From Marinomonas sp. SBI8L (GTDB lineage Bacteria; Pseudomonadota; Gammaproteobacteria; Pseudomonadales; Marinomonadaceae): a stretch of 64,000 nt of DNA. The DNA is taken from NCBI RefSeq assembly GCF_001624705.1, contig NZ_JSEO01000002.1, positions 62,001-126,000 of the forward strand, in the 5' to 3' direction. The notes under the pieces were generated by a model. That model had not been told where the DNA came from. It made no database searches and saw only the letters and a list, made by a program, of their open reading frames with translations. Made by a program: the position numbers and the translations under genes. Below, piece after piece: positions 27,439 through 37,069 of this stretch; the stretch's first letter is position 1, and every line of letters begins with the position of its first letter.

Positions 27439-28029
27439 ATGCCTGAATTAATTTCTTTGATAGAAGAAGTGCGAGCCTGCACCTTATGTTCTGAACATTT
27501 AGAGCATGGTGTAAGGCCTGTTGTACAGCTTCATGAAAAGGCTAGAATTCTTATTGTAGGACAAGCCCCGGGTCGTAAAGTACATGAATCTGGCGTGCCA
27601 TTTGATGATGCAAGTGGTGATAGATTAAGAGATTGGTTAGGGATAGATAAAGCGACTTTCTATGATGAAGCTCAAATTGCTATTCTTCCAATGGGGTTTT
27701 GCTATCCAGGGTCCCATAAAGGAAAAGGTAAATCGGGAGATCTTGCTCCAAGGCCTGAATGCGCGAAAGCTTGGCGTAAAGCGTTATTGTCTAAACTTGA
27801 GCGTATTGAGCTCACCTTGGTAATAGGGCAGTATGCTCAAGCTTATCATCTTGGAAAACGATTAAATGTGACTGAGACAGTGAAAGCGTGGCAAGACTAT
27901 TGGCCTGATTGCGTGCCTCTGCCACATCCTAGTCCGAGAAATAATATCTGGATGGCAAAAAATCCTTGGTTCTCAGAAAACCTATTGCCTAAATTAAAAT
28001 TGGAAGTGGCTCGTATTCTACCCTCTTGA
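27439..28029 (+). CDS. Uracil-DNA glycosylase superfamily protein
   Basis: A 196-residue UDG-fold protein. Motif A is LIVGQAPGRKVHESGVPF and motif B is LPHPSPRNNIWM, as in the family 4/5-like branch. Only two Cys (CTLC near residue 15) stand where iron-sulfur members have four, so a cluster is unlikely. An upstream TTG frame exists, but the ATG at 27439 follows AGGGA. The active-site pattern GQAPG rather than GEAPG suggests a divergent enzyme; base-excision activity is not proven. Confidence 0.82.
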   Translation: MPELISLIEEVRACTLCSEHLEHGVRPVVQLHEKARILIVGQAPGRKVHESGVPFDDASGDRLRDWLGIDKATFYDEAQIAILPMGFCYPGSHKGKGKSGDLAPRPECAKAWRKALLSKLERIELTLVIGQYAQAYHLGKRLNVTETVKAWQDYWPDCVPLPHPSPRNNIWMAKNPWFSENLLPKLKLEVARILPS

Positions 28030-28552
28030 AACGTGAGTCTCTTGTGAATAAAAAATTATTCGTATTTAGTTTTTTACTACATGCTTCAAAGTGATGCCTT
28101 GCTTGATACTTTACCAATTACCTTAGCAGAGTAGGCTAATTAGAGGTGAATTGATCTTTGGCTCTCAAGGCAATTATCTAGGCTTTTTTTGTCTGAATGT
28201 ATTTGTTGTGAATTCTGAGCATGTCTATAAAAACTTTCTCCTGACGGTTTTTGTAAACTATTTTCATCCAACGGTTTTAGTTTTTTACGCTTGATTTGCC
28301 CTAGTTAAGCATAGGGTAAGCTGGATTCAGTTTTTCTAAAAACGCTAAAAACAGTGTCAGATTAATAAGTTGTTTGTAAGTTTTTTGTGTTTTTTGCTAA
28401 GCTTGCTCTGGTTGCTTGCATCTTTTTTGAACATTTCAATGTTTAGCCTTAAGTAAACTTTATTTATCATTATGTTTGTTTAAGTGAGTATGCAGCACTA
28501 CTTTTAAATAGGTCTGGATGAAATCCTAGTGCAATAATATCGGGAAGTAATT
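28030..28552. other. Intergenic: leader and promoter region of the envelope operon
   Basis: This is the longest gene-free stretch (523 bp), directly upstream of the eleven-gene envelope operon. The plus strand is T-rich. There are only short imperfect repeats, for example two ACGGTTTT copies near 28240-28280. I could not identify a clear promoter, riboswitch or small gene. The length suggests a regulated promoter or an untranslated leader. Confidence 0.5.
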
Positions 28553-30514
28553 ATGCAAAAGCCTTATCAAATTACCTTTACCATAATGCTCGCTTTAGCT
28601 CTGAGTGGTTGTGCAACCATTATGGGCTTTATTTTCGAAGATAAAAAAGTAGAAATGTTTGCTGCTGAAACAGATCCAATAAAAATTCAAGAATATCTTG
28701 AGTGGTCAGTTAATCGGCTCAATGAAGAAGATGAAGATAGTCCCGATCTATTGGCTAGGTTGATGCCTATTGCTGTTACGCAAGCTAATAATATTGATCT
28801 TTTTGACGTTAAGCCTAGTTTGTATAGTGCACTAACAGACAGTCTTGTAAATATCGCCAAAGATGGTGTGCAGACGACTGATCAAGAAGAGTGGGAAGAA
28901 GACGGGTTTCCTTATGATGTCACGATAGATTATTTAAGGGCTTCTGCTGCTTACAATTTGGGAAAACTTGATGGCGATACGATAGCATCTCAACTTCTAG
29001 TGATATTACGCAAAGTAGATTCACCAGGGGTGCAAACTGTCGTCATTAAATCTATGTTGGATAGAGTAAACAGCTATCGTGTTAGCCCCGAAATACAAGC
29101 ACAAGCTGTGACGGCCTTATCCAGTGTTGATGTGGCAAATTTAGCAGAAGATACACCATTGAGTCAGCTTGTTTACGCACTAGAAAATGAGCTTGTTACG
29201 CTTGCTATAATCAACCGAGTTTTAGCAAAAAAAGATATCTATCAATTATCGGTGCGTAATTTAAATTACATCTTAGATGTGAATGAAGGTTTGTTTATTC
29301 ATCACTTAGACAACCCTGGTAGTATTAATAAATCTGAATTGATTAAAAACTCTCGTTTACTCAGTTCTTTAGTGTTACCAAGGCAAGCCCAATATGATGG
29401 TGTTTTACCTAAGTTCACTAGTATTCAATTAAGAGCTCAAAGATTACTTTTGCAATATGTTCCAGGGCTTTATTACTACAGCATGTATGAAAATGCGCCT
29501 ATTAGTGATTATAGTTTGGGCCAATTGATGGCGAGTCTGGCGTTTTTAGATAGACATGATGACTATGCGACAAAGGCAAAAGGAAAATTGGTCGCAAAAG
29601 GGGATGATGAACATTTATTCTTTAATCATCATCAGGTTATGAACGCAGAAATCTATGCAACAACTAAGCTACGAGCGAAAGAATTAGTTTTTACTAGTTT
29701 GCAAAAAAGGGTAGAAACACGTCCTTATGCATACATAGATTTTATCTATTCATTTTTATATCTAAATTACCCTGATGAGTTTGCCGCCTATTTAATCAAA
29801 GCCGTTGATGTCAAATATAGGAATGCGAACCTTGATCAGCTCCAGCATTACTATGGATTACGTTTATCAAAAGATTCAGCAGTAACGGCCAAGCACAAAG
29901 CGCAAATAGTAGACAAAATTTCCGCTAAACAGTTATCAAGAAGCTTGGCTTACAATGATAGTGAGTTTAAGCGTTATACAGATAAAGTTATGCCTGTTTT
30001 TGTGGCAAACCAGCCTTTAGCCTTATTAAAAGGTCTGACTTCTCGTAATCAGAATGTGAAAAAACAAGCAGGTATTTCACATCTTGTTAATTACTATATT
30101 TCGGCACTTGAGAAGCAAGCGATAGTTAATCGAAAAACATATTTAGCGCCAGCAGGACGAATCATCGCGCTAAGAAAAGAGTCGGATACTAAAAAAATAT
30201 TTGGCAGCTTAATGGCATTACCTTTATCCGAAACCAGTAGTATGTTCGAGCAATATGCGTTTTCTGATTCTCGTACCAGCTTAGCAAGTGATTATTTATT
30301 CTTAGGTAATTATCTTACTAAACATAAAACGGGCTTAACGCCAAATTATGCGAGCCGATATGCCAAGTTATTTAGCTCAGGCGTTAGGCAAGCTAAAAGT
30401 GAAGATGCCTCTTTGCATGCTGGGCAACAAGGGATTGCGAATCTAAGTTCGGATGCAGATCTACAACAAATTAAAGCGGCGTTATCGGGTCGTTTTAAGA
30501 AAATCAGTTTTTAA
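28553..30514 (+). CDS. Helical-repeat lipoprotein, first gene of the envelope operon
   Basis: A 653-residue protein with a lipoprotein signal peptide (lipobox LSGCA near residues 18-22). The mature chain is almost entirely helix-prone, with irregular repeats reminiscent of HEAT/TPR-type solenoids, for example PGVQTVVIKSMLDRVNSY and LAVTALSS-like segments. I recognise no named family. The residue after the Cys is Ala and Asp is absent at that place, so outer-membrane sorting is likely. It heads an eleven-gene run; the next gene starts 15 bp later. A scaffold or sensor role on the outer membrane is inference. Confidence 0.75.
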   Translation: MQKPYQITFTIMLALALSGCATIMGFIFEDKKVEMFAAETDPIKIQEYLEWSVNRLNEEDEDSPDLLARLMPIAVTQANNIDLFDVKPSLYSALTDSLVNIAKDGVQTTDQEEWEEDGFPYDVTIDYLRASAAYNLGKLDGDTIASQLLVILRKVDSPGVQTVVIKSMLDRVNSYRVSPEIQAQAVTALSSVDVANLAEDTPLSQLVYALENELVTLAIINRVLAKKDIYQLSVRNLNYILDVNEGLFIHHLDNPGSINKSELIKNSRLLSSLVLPRQAQYDGVLPKFTSIQLRAQRLLLQYVPGLYYYSMYENAPISDYSLGQLMASLAFLDRHDDYATKAKGKLVAKGDDEHLFFNHHQVMNAEIYATTKLRAKELVFTSLQKRVETRPYAYIDFIYSFLYLNYPDEFAAYLIKAVDVKYRNANLDQLQHYYGLRLSKDSAVTAKHKAQIVDKISAKQLSRSLAYNDSEFKRYTDKVMPVFVANQPLALLKGLTSRNQNVKKQAGISHLVNYYISALEKQAIVNRKTYLAPAGRIIALRKESDTKKIFGSLMALPLSETSSMFEQYAFSDSRTSLASDYLFLGNYLTKHKTGLTPNYASRYAKLFSSGVRQAKSEDASLHAGQQGIANLSSDADLQQIKAALSGRFKKISF

Positions 30515-30529
30515 GCAGGGAGAATTGCT

Positions 30530-32101
30530 ATGAAGATGAATACGTTTTATGTCAGTTTAACCTTGCTTTTAGCTTATGGACAAACCGTAGTAGCTGATGA
30601 AGTAGAAGAGTATGATTTTTCGTATAAATCAGACTACTCGGTTACAAATTATGAAACTGATCTTGCTTTACTGCCGCAGTTTGATGTGACGGCGGATACC
30701 GGTGAAGTTTTGTTTGATCGTCGTGATGGGTTAGCTGCTAAAGTAAGTGTTAATCAGAGTATCGAGTCAGTTAAACAAACCGTTGTGGCTTACTCGGCAA
30801 GCAAAACAATGACATGGCAAGCTAATTACTTGCCACAGCCAAACACTAACAAACTCAATAAACTTTATACATTTTCCGTTAAAAATGAACGTATCCCTGT
30901 TTATTATGATGGACAAAAACATGTGTTAAATCGCGTTGTGCTCCAAGATGAAAATGGCCAAGTTTATTTCACCGCGAAATATGGTACGACAGAAAATGCT
31001 AAGCTGCATTTCCCCGCAAGTAAGTTGCAATACAAACTGACTAGCTTAAATGGCAGTATGCAATCAGATGGCAAATTGAGCTATAAAAAGAGTAATCCAT
31101 TTACCGCTGCTAAAACTGGTTACAAGGTCAGGGTTTCTCTTAATAACAAGGTGAATGAAAGTTTTGTTATTGCTCCATCCTTAAGGCTAAATGGCTCTCA
31201 TTCGGCCAACTTATCTACACCAAATGCTAAAAATGGCAACCATGGTAGTGATGGCCGTGGCGGAACAAGTTATTCCAGTAGTGCGTTATCAAGTGTGGCT
31301 GGTGCGTTTGCTGGTGGTAGCGGGCGAGACGGTAACAATGGTGGTGATGGTCGTCGAGGTGGCGATGGTGGTGATGGATATGATGCGAAAGATGTTGGCA
31401 GCATTAATGTGACAATTAAACCCTTTAACTCTCCCTTCTACCAACAGCCGTTAAAGGATTATACCTATAAATCTAGACAAGGTTCTGACCACTTATTATT
31501 TGAACAAACCCAAAAACTTTACATCGCAGCTGTAGGTGGCAGAGGTGGTAAAGGGGGGAATGGTGGTGACGGTGGTAATGGCGGTAATGGTGAGTCGGGA
31601 TCCGCGGGCACCAAAGGTAATAATGCAAGTGAATACAGCAGTGCAGGAAGTGGAGGTACTGGTGGTGACGGCGGTGACGGTGGTGACGGAGCTCGTGGGG
31701 GTAATGCAGGTGACGGCGGTAACGGTGGTGATGGCGGTCGAATTCAAGTCACATTATTTGGTCCAACCAGTTTTCAAGCTAATGCCCGTAGCTACTTTAG
31801 CGCTAAGGTAGGCGGTGGTTCTGGTGGTAGTTCTGGCCAGCCGGGCTCTGGTGGGTCTGGTGGTAGCCGAGGTGGCGCGGGGCCTGGTGGTCCTGGCGGT
31901 AGTTCATATTACAACCCAAATTGTACGATAGATTATTCAACAGGTTATTCAAGCTGTAACCCAATTAGTCGATCAGCAGGTTACCAAGGTAGCTCAGGCT
32001 CTTATGGTCGCTCTGGTTCATCAGGTTCGTCTGGTTCTTCAGGCTCATCAGGCTCTTATGGATCTAGCGGTAATATTAGCTTTTATGCGTCTGGAAATTG
32101 A
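30530..32101 (+). CDS. Secreted protein with collagen-like / Gly-Gly-X repeats
   Basis: A 523-residue exported protein (signal peptide to about residue 22). Residues 25-260 look beta-rich. After that, four Gly-x-y blocks alternate with short beta segments. They lie near residues 265-285 (GRDGNNGGDGRRGGDGG), 336-404 (GGRGGKGGNGGDGGN and a second run), 428-457 (Gly-Ser-Pro-rich) and 487-515 (GSSGSYGRSGSSGSS). Many triplets are Gly-Gly-x, typical of polyglycine-II sandwich lattices such as phage adhesin tips, rather than proline-rich collagen. The gene is in a compact operon, seven bases before a LolD-like ATPase. A surface or adhesin-like role is inference. Confidence 0.8.
   Translation: MKMNTFYVSLTLLLAYGQTVVADEVEEYDFSYKSDYSVTNYETDLALLPQFDVTADTGEVLFDRRDGLAAKVSVNQSIESVKQTVVAYSASKTMTWQANYLPQPNTNKLNKLYTFSVKNERIPVYYDGQKHVLNRVVLQDENGQVYFTAKYGTTENAKLHFPASKLQYKLTSLNGSMQSDGKLSYKKSNPFTAAKTGYKVRVSLNNKVNESFVIAPSLRLNGSHSANLSTPNAKNGNHGSDGRGGTSYSSSALSSVAGAFAGGSGRDGNNGGDGRRGGDGGDGYDAKDVGSINVTIKPFNSPFYQQPLKDYTYKSRQGSDHLLFEQTQKLYIAAVGGRGGKGGNGGDGGNGGNGESGSAGTKGNNASEYSSAGSGGTGGDGGDGGDGARGGNAGDGGNGGDGGRIQVTLFGPTSFQANARSYFSAKVGGGSGGSSGQPGSGGSGGSRGGAGPGGPGGSSYYNPNCTIDYSTGYSSCNPISRSAGYQGSSGSYGRSGSSGSSGSSGSSGSYGSSGNISFYASGN
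31322..32074 (+). repeat. Gly-x-y coding repeat blocks
   Basis: The DNA contains imperfect 9-base repeats of the GGTGGTGAC kind. They encode the glycine triplets at 31322-31384, 31535-31624, 31652-31741, 31811-31900 and 31988-32074. Codon use within repeats varies, so selection seems to act on the protein pattern rather than recent slippage. The last block has near-identical TCAGGCTCT-like units and may vary in number. Confidence 0.75.
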
Positions 32102-32108
32102 TTGAATC

Positions 32109-32825
32109 ATGCATAAAGAAGCAAATGATGTTGCAATAAAAGTTACAGATTTAGACAGATATTATCTTATCGATGGAAAACAGTCGCCGATTTATAAAAA
32201 CCTCACTTTGGAGGCAAAGGCAGGTGAGGTTACTTTAATTATGGGAGCCTCAGGTAGTGGGAAGTCCTCGCTTTTAAGACAGATAGCTTTATTGGATAAC
32301 ATACCTAAAGGTGACATTTTTTATGGTCATCAATCTGTCGCCTCTTTAGGCAAGGCTAAAAAGGCTAAGATTAGAGCGAAAAACTTGGGTTTTATTTTTC
32401 AGTCTTTTGCGCTTATTCCAGAATTTAGTGTGCTAGAAAATTGTGCTTTGCCGCTTTTAATGAATGGTAGTAAGCGTACAGAAGCGAATCATAAGGCGAA
32501 GGATTATATAAAACGTTTTATGAATGATATTGATCCGGATAAAAAGCCAAATGAGTTATCAGGAGGAGAGCAACAAAGAGTTGCCATCATTAGAGCTTTG
32601 ATCCATGAGCCTAGTGTCGTGATTGCAGATGAGCCAACAGGAAATTTAGACGAGATTAATGCTGAGTTTATTAAGTCAGAGTTAAAGCGAATTGCCAAAA
32701 GTTTAGGCAGTGCCGTCATTATTGTTAGTCATGATAAAAGTTTTATTGAAAGTGCTGACGCTTATTATCAGTTAGATGCTTGTCCTAATGGATTAAGTAA
32801 GTCTTTATTAACAAGGTATAAATGA
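32109..32825 (+). CDS. LolD/MacB-type ABC transporter ATPase
   Basis: A 238-residue ATPase. Walker A is GASGSGKSS (residues 46-54), the Q-loop is FIFQSFAL (Gln98), the signature LSGGEQQRV lies near 150, Walker B is VVIADEPTGNLD (170-181), and the switch His is in VSHDKSF. Sequence style is that of LolD/FtsE/MacB ATPases that drive mechanotransmission rather than import. Its stop directly abuts the GTG of the permease gene, so the two are coupled. With the second permease at the operon end, it can form a LolCDE- or TagTS-like complex. Confidence 0.92.
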   Translation: MHKEANDVAIKVTDLDRYYLIDGKQSPIYKNLTLEAKAGEVTLIMGASGSGKSSLLRQIALLDNIPKGDIFYGHQSVASLGKAKKAKIRAKNLGFIFQSFALIPEFSVLENCALPLLMNGSKRTEANHKAKDYIKRFMNDIDPDKKPNELSGGEQQRVAIIRALIHEPSVVIADEPTGNLDEINAEFIKSELKRIAKSLGSAVIIVSHDKSFIESADAYYQLDACPNGLSKSLLTRYK

Positions 32826-34034
32826 GTGCGGTTAGATATCAAGTTGCTGCTTGCTTGGCGATTTTTTAAAGGGCCATTATTTAGCTTTTTTATACTCTTT
32901 GCCTTTGTTTCCTGCTGTATTTTTAGCTTTTTTTTAATTACTGATAGTTATGAGAAACAGGTTGAAGAACGTTTTGCTAGTAAACAGCCACATTTCACCT
33001 TGAGTTTGGGGGGGGGTGTTTCTAGTTGGTCTGATTATAAAGCATCAGGTGAACTAGAAAATTTAAAGCGGAGCTTGCAAGATGAAGGCAGTATTTTAAG
33101 TGTAAGTGAATTTACTAAGGTCACTAAATGGCTAAGGTTAAAAGCAGCTACTGCGCAGCAAAGTGGTTTTGAGTCGGCTCAAGAGTACGATAAATTTAGC
33201 TCAGGTAATGTAACCCTAATTGGTTTAGAAAGGCATTTTCCAAGTGTGATCCCATTAACTGAGCTTAATTATTACGATGCTGGGGCCTATAAATTTAAAA
33301 TTACTAATCTTGAGTTTGCTGCTGATTGGTTAATGAATCCGAGTTTGGTGTTACCCAATGCCGTGTTAGATGCGAGCTTTTTTGCTCCCATAAGTCAAGA
33401 AGTCAGTATTAAATCAGTAGGGCATGGCTACCAAGGAAAAATTAAAGCTTTTATTAATGATTATAACGACGAATCCATCTTATATATGGGGATTGAACAG
33501 ATAGCGGCATGGCTTGATGACGATGATTTAAAAGAAGAGGGTCTTTACCTTCGTATCTTAGATAGTCGCGATATTGAGCAGGGTAAAAATGTGATTACAG
33601 CTTTATTGGCCAAGACAGGTGAAAACTGGACTGTAACAACTTGGTTAGATGAGAAAAGTAAGCAAAAAAGTATTTTGTTGATGACGAAGCTTCTAGGTTA
33701 TAGCTTGATCAGTGTATTGGTATTTGCCTTGATTCTTATATTGGGACTTAATCAGGCGAATGTCTTCATTAAAAAAGCTAAGTCATTGAATATACTTTAT
33801 ATGACAGGCTATTTACTGACACTACCTCTGGTTGTAACTAGCTTTTTTGTTGGTCTATTAGGACTTTTATTGGCTTATTTGGTGACTTTTATTTGGCTAA
33901 AACCCATGATTCTACAGGTGTTTTCTGTCTCAACAACTTTACACCAAGGTATGTCTTGGGGAGTGTGTATTACGGTACTTTTGTTGATTAACTTACTTAA
34001 TTTGATCGGTATGAAGAATAGGTTAGGGTATTAA
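32826..34034 (+). CDS. FtsX/LolE-like ABC permease, full length
   Basis: A 402-residue inner-membrane protein with the MacB/FtsX layout. TM1 is near residues 17-38, a periplasmic domain of about 240 residues follows, and three C-terminal helices lie near 282-302, 318-348 and 376-396. Translation starts at GTG immediately after the ATPase stop and ends with TAATG overlapping the next gene. The sequence is too divergent for a LolC or LolE assignment, and the periplasmic domain has no recognised motif. It probably pairs with the upstream ATPase. Confidence 0.85.
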   Translation: MRLDIKLLLAWRFFKGPLFSFFILFAFVSCCIFSFFLITDSYEKQVEERFASKQPHFTLSLGGGVSSWSDYKASGELENLKRSLQDEGSILSVSEFTKVTKWLRLKAATAQQSGFESAQEYDKFSSGNVTLIGLERHFPSVIPLTELNYYDAGAYKFKITNLEFAADWLMNPSLVLPNAVLDASFFAPISQEVSIKSVGHGYQGKIKAFINDYNDESILYMGIEQIAAWLDDDDLKEEGLYLRILDSRDIEQGKNVITALLAKTGENWTVTTWLDEKSKQKSILLMTKLLGYSLISVLVFALILILGLNQANVFIKKAKSLNILYMTGYLLTLPLVVTSFFVGLLGLLLAYLVTFIWLKPMILQVFSVSTTLHQGMSWGVCITVLLLINLLNLIGMKNRLGY

Positions 34035-37000
34035 TGTTTAATCGAAATTTTAGACTTATTAGCAGTATTATCTTGGCAATAGGCCTTGTGGGCTGCAATA
34101 CAGTTGAAGAAAAGCCATCAGGCCCGACCAATATTTTTGATGAGCTTGAATTAAAAGTATCGGAAGCTAAGGCAGCTAAACCTAATAGTTCTAGTTGGTC
34201 TGACCCTAGTGTTAAAGATATTAGATTGGTTGGCCCTATTTACCAGACGGGTTTTGAAAAAAGGTCACCTGCTACCAAAGCGCTGACAAAAGTACTGCAA
34301 TACATAGAAAATAACCCCTCTAAATTGCCTCAATTAACAAAACGCTCTTTAAATGACCAGTTCTCTGATTATCAGGTGAGTGATTTTGTACTAGGAGATA
34401 ATGAATTTAGTTATATACCCGCTGTTTTTAATGTAGGTTATGGTGATGAAGCTGACTTAAATGCCGTGCTTAATATCGTTTTAGAGCCAAATGGCCCTGC
34501 TGAAATTGGGTTTTATATTGATGCTCAAGCTTGGCAAAAAGACATTATCAGTTTACAAGGCTATAAAACGATCAAGTCAGAAGGTAAAGATCGTAATTCT
34601 ACTTGGTATCATTATAAGTTAAATCTTGAAGGGCAAGACAGTAAGGCTAAAGTCGATGCACTTTTGCGTATGGCTCTTTATGCAATTGGTTCAGATATTC
34701 GTGAGTTTGCGAGTATTGATCGCGATGCGGTTATGAAATTTAACGATAAAGATTATGTTGTAGAGCGAGCGAATGGCGATACTTTCGCTTTTATCTACCA
34801 AGATAGAGTTAAGCTTATTGAGAAGGATATACAACGAAAAATAGATGGGTTAGATAAAGAAAGAATTCTTAACAATACTGCCAATGCGCGAAGCCTTTTT
34901 ATTGATGCTAATGAGAGTTATGCCACAGTAAACACGCTAACAGATTATGTAAGTCAGGTTTCTCTTATATCCCTTAAAAACTCAAACCAAGTTAGGCCCC
35001 TATGGGAAAGTAAGCAATGGGATGAGTTTGCAAAAGCGGCATATTTTTTACCTAAACTAGACCTTACTCTTATTCTGACTGATAAAAACTTAGTTCTAAA
35101 ACAAGGTAATCTTGTTAAGTTTAAAAAAGACGCTACAAGAATAAGCTCTTTGAATGTGTTAGAAGCGAGAGAAAAAGCCTTTTATGTTAATAGCGGTGTT
35201 GCCTACTCCCTTGATCTTAAAAGTTATCAAGAAAAAGTACTAAACACATTGGGTAAACTGTCTTTATTGGCTGCAAGCCAAGACGGTAAAAGCCTTTATA
35301 GTTTGTCAGAAGAGACAAAACTCTCTTATTTCGACGCTAAGAATCAGCGCTTAATTAAACTTAAAGATTCAATTGAGTTAACTGGTATGCAGGTCTGTTC
35401 AGCGGGTAAAAAACTCTTATATTGGCATAAAAATAAAGCGTATCTGTACGAAAACCAAACTCAAACACACCACCTTATCCAGTTTGCCTCAGACCTTGAT
35501 GAAGACTTAATTGCAGCAACCTGCGCTGTGTCTGAAAATAAGCTCTTATTCATGACAGAGTCTGGAGGAATAAGGCAAATCGACACAGAGACCTATCAAG
35601 AAATTACCCAATTTGCTGGAAGCTATGATGCTTATGACAAGCTAAATTCTGGCTATGTTCTTCATTATTTGGCTGAAAGTGAGTTTGTTTATGGCGGTAA
35701 AAATGATCTTAGAATTAGGCCCACTACCACAGAAGCTGAAATTAGACGTGTTTATCAAAAACGTTTAGAGCGTATTGAAAGTGCACGTTCATGGTTAGAT
35801 AAATCATCGATTAAACAGTTGGTTTTTGCTGAGTCTATCTCTACAAGTGACTTAGACCTATACCAAAGTCTATTTAATGAGCAAGTTGTCACACAGTCAC
35901 AAAAAAGTGCTTATCTTAACTTTATTAATGAAGAGCAGGCAGATCCTTTACTTGTCGCCAATAAACCCAGTTTATTTAATGCTTTGAGTGGTGGTATAGA
36001 GGTGACGCAAGACGGCAATATTATGCTTGTAAAACAAAACGAAGTTGATTCATCTCGCTTTTTTACGACGTCTCAGCCTAACTGGGAGCATTTAGGCTTT
36101 CAGGTGGATACCCTTTTTCTTGGGACACAAGGCTTTGAGTCTAAAATCTATCGTCAGCTAGATAATGCGCAATTGACGGCAGATATCGTGAATATGGATT
36201 TAGGAAATGACGATTGGTTACTGACTAGTCTTACTAATGGTGAAATATCGTTCGAGTCTTTGTCATCAGAGTTTGAATTTAATGAAACTTTTGATGCTCA
36301 CAAAGGTGCTGTGACTGCTACAGCGATGACACAAGATAGAAAGAAGCTCGCCACCGCAGGCCGAGATGGTTTGATTAAAATTTGGCAGATAAATATACCG
36401 GCTAAAGAAGATGAGTCATGGATCAACTTAGAAAAAGAGCTAAAAGGTTATGCGGGCCATGTGCTAGACCTTGAGTTTGTTGATGATGAGACTTTGTTAT
36501 CAACGGGGACAGATCAGACGATAAAACTTTGGGAATTAAGTTTTGAAGGTACTGTGAAAAATGAAATGTTAGGTCATACAGATAGTGTCAAATTTGCTAA
36601 GTATGACGCTTCGATTCATAAAGTGGTTTCTGCTAGTGATGATGCCAGTGTCAGAGTATGGGATATAGATAAGGCTGAACAGGTTAAATCTTTTAAAGGG
36701 AGTAAAGGCGGGGTTGTTAGTTATCATCTTGGTTCTAACCGACTGGCTTATGCAAAGGGAGAGCAAATCATAGTTAAAAATATTGTCAGTGGCGATACCT
36801 TAGGCCGTATTGCAATTGAACAAATGCCAATAGGGTTAGCTCTTGGGGTAAATGGCCTTGTTAGCTATCTTATTTACCAAGACAAAGTGGCTGTTCACAA
36901 GGTGGCAACAGGTGAGCTGATCAATGATATTCAGCTGGCCAACGTAAAGAATATTAAACAAGTTTTTACCAGCTTTAATGATCATGATTTATATATAGTG

Positions 37001-37069
37001 ACAGACCAAGAGGCTTACATGCTGAATATGGGCCGATATGCTTTATATGGAATTGAAGATGCTAATTAA
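34034..37069 (+). CDS. Large lipoprotein with C-terminal WD40 repeats
   Basis: A 1011-residue lipoprotein (lipobox LVGCN near residue 19). Residues 30-250 form an unknown domain; a long beta-rich propeller-like region follows. Near 755-885 three WD-type repeats are plain: HKGAVTATAM...GLIKIWQI, YAGHVLDLEF...TIKLWEL and LGHTDSVKFA...SVRVWDI. Weaker blades continue to the C terminus. Its ATG overlaps the permease stop by one base. WD40 propellers on bacterial lipoproteins are usually interaction platforms, so it may be the hub of the envelope complex. The outer-membrane location is inferred from the lipobox. Confidence 0.85.
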   Translation: MFNRNFRLISSIILAIGLVGCNTVEEKPSGPTNIFDELELKVSEAKAAKPNSSSWSDPSVKDIRLVGPIYQTGFEKRSPATKALTKVLQYIENNPSKLPQLTKRSLNDQFSDYQVSDFVLGDNEFSYIPAVFNVGYGDEADLNAVLNIVLEPNGPAEIGFYIDAQAWQKDIISLQGYKTIKSEGKDRNSTWYHYKLNLEGQDSKAKVDALLRMALYAIGSDIREFASIDRDAVMKFNDKDYVVERANGDTFAFIYQDRVKLIEKDIQRKIDGLDKERILNNTANARSLFIDANESYATVNTLTDYVSQVSLISLKNSNQVRPLWESKQWDEFAKAAYFLPKLDLTLILTDKNLVLKQGNLVKFKKDATRISSLNVLEAREKAFYVNSGVAYSLDLKSYQEKVLNTLGKLSLLAASQDGKSLYSLSEETKLSYFDAKNQRLIKLKDSIELTGMQVCSAGKKLLYWHKNKAYLYENQTQTHHLIQFASDLDEDLIAATCAVSENKLLFMTESGGIRQIDTETYQEITQFAGSYDAYDKLNSGYVLHYLAESEFVYGGKNDLRIRPTTTEAEIRRVYQKRLERIESARSWLDKSSIKQLVFAESISTSDLDLYQSLFNEQVVTQSQKSAYLNFINEEQADPLLVANKPSLFNALSGGIEVTQDGNIMLVKQNEVDSSRFFTTSQPNWEHLGFQVDTLFLGTQGFESKIYRQLDNAQLTADIVNMDLGNDDWLLTSLTNGEISFESLSSEFEFNETFDAHKGAVTATAMTQDRKKLATAGRDGLIKIWQINIPAKEDESWINLEKELKGYAGHVLDLEFVDDETLLSTGTDQTIKLWELSFEGTVKNEMLGHTDSVKFAKYDASIHKVVSASDDASVRVWDIDKAEQVKSFKGSKGGVVSYHLGSNRLAYAKGEQIIVKNIVSGDTLGRIAIEQMPIGLALGVNGLVSYLIYQDKVAVHKVATGELINDIQLANVKNIKQVFTSFNDHDLYIVTDQEAYMLNMGRYALYGIEDAN

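Noticed and set aside
31535-31741. Short tandem DNA repeats that could suggest a CRISPR or satellite
   Set aside because: The repeats are imperfect 9-base units in frame with Gly-x-y triplets and have no unique spacers.
31496-31811. Open frames on both strands across the glycine-repeat DNA
   Set aside because: They are shadows of the GGT/GGC-rich repeats: low-complexity Thr or Val runs with no ribosome site, inside a convincing gene.
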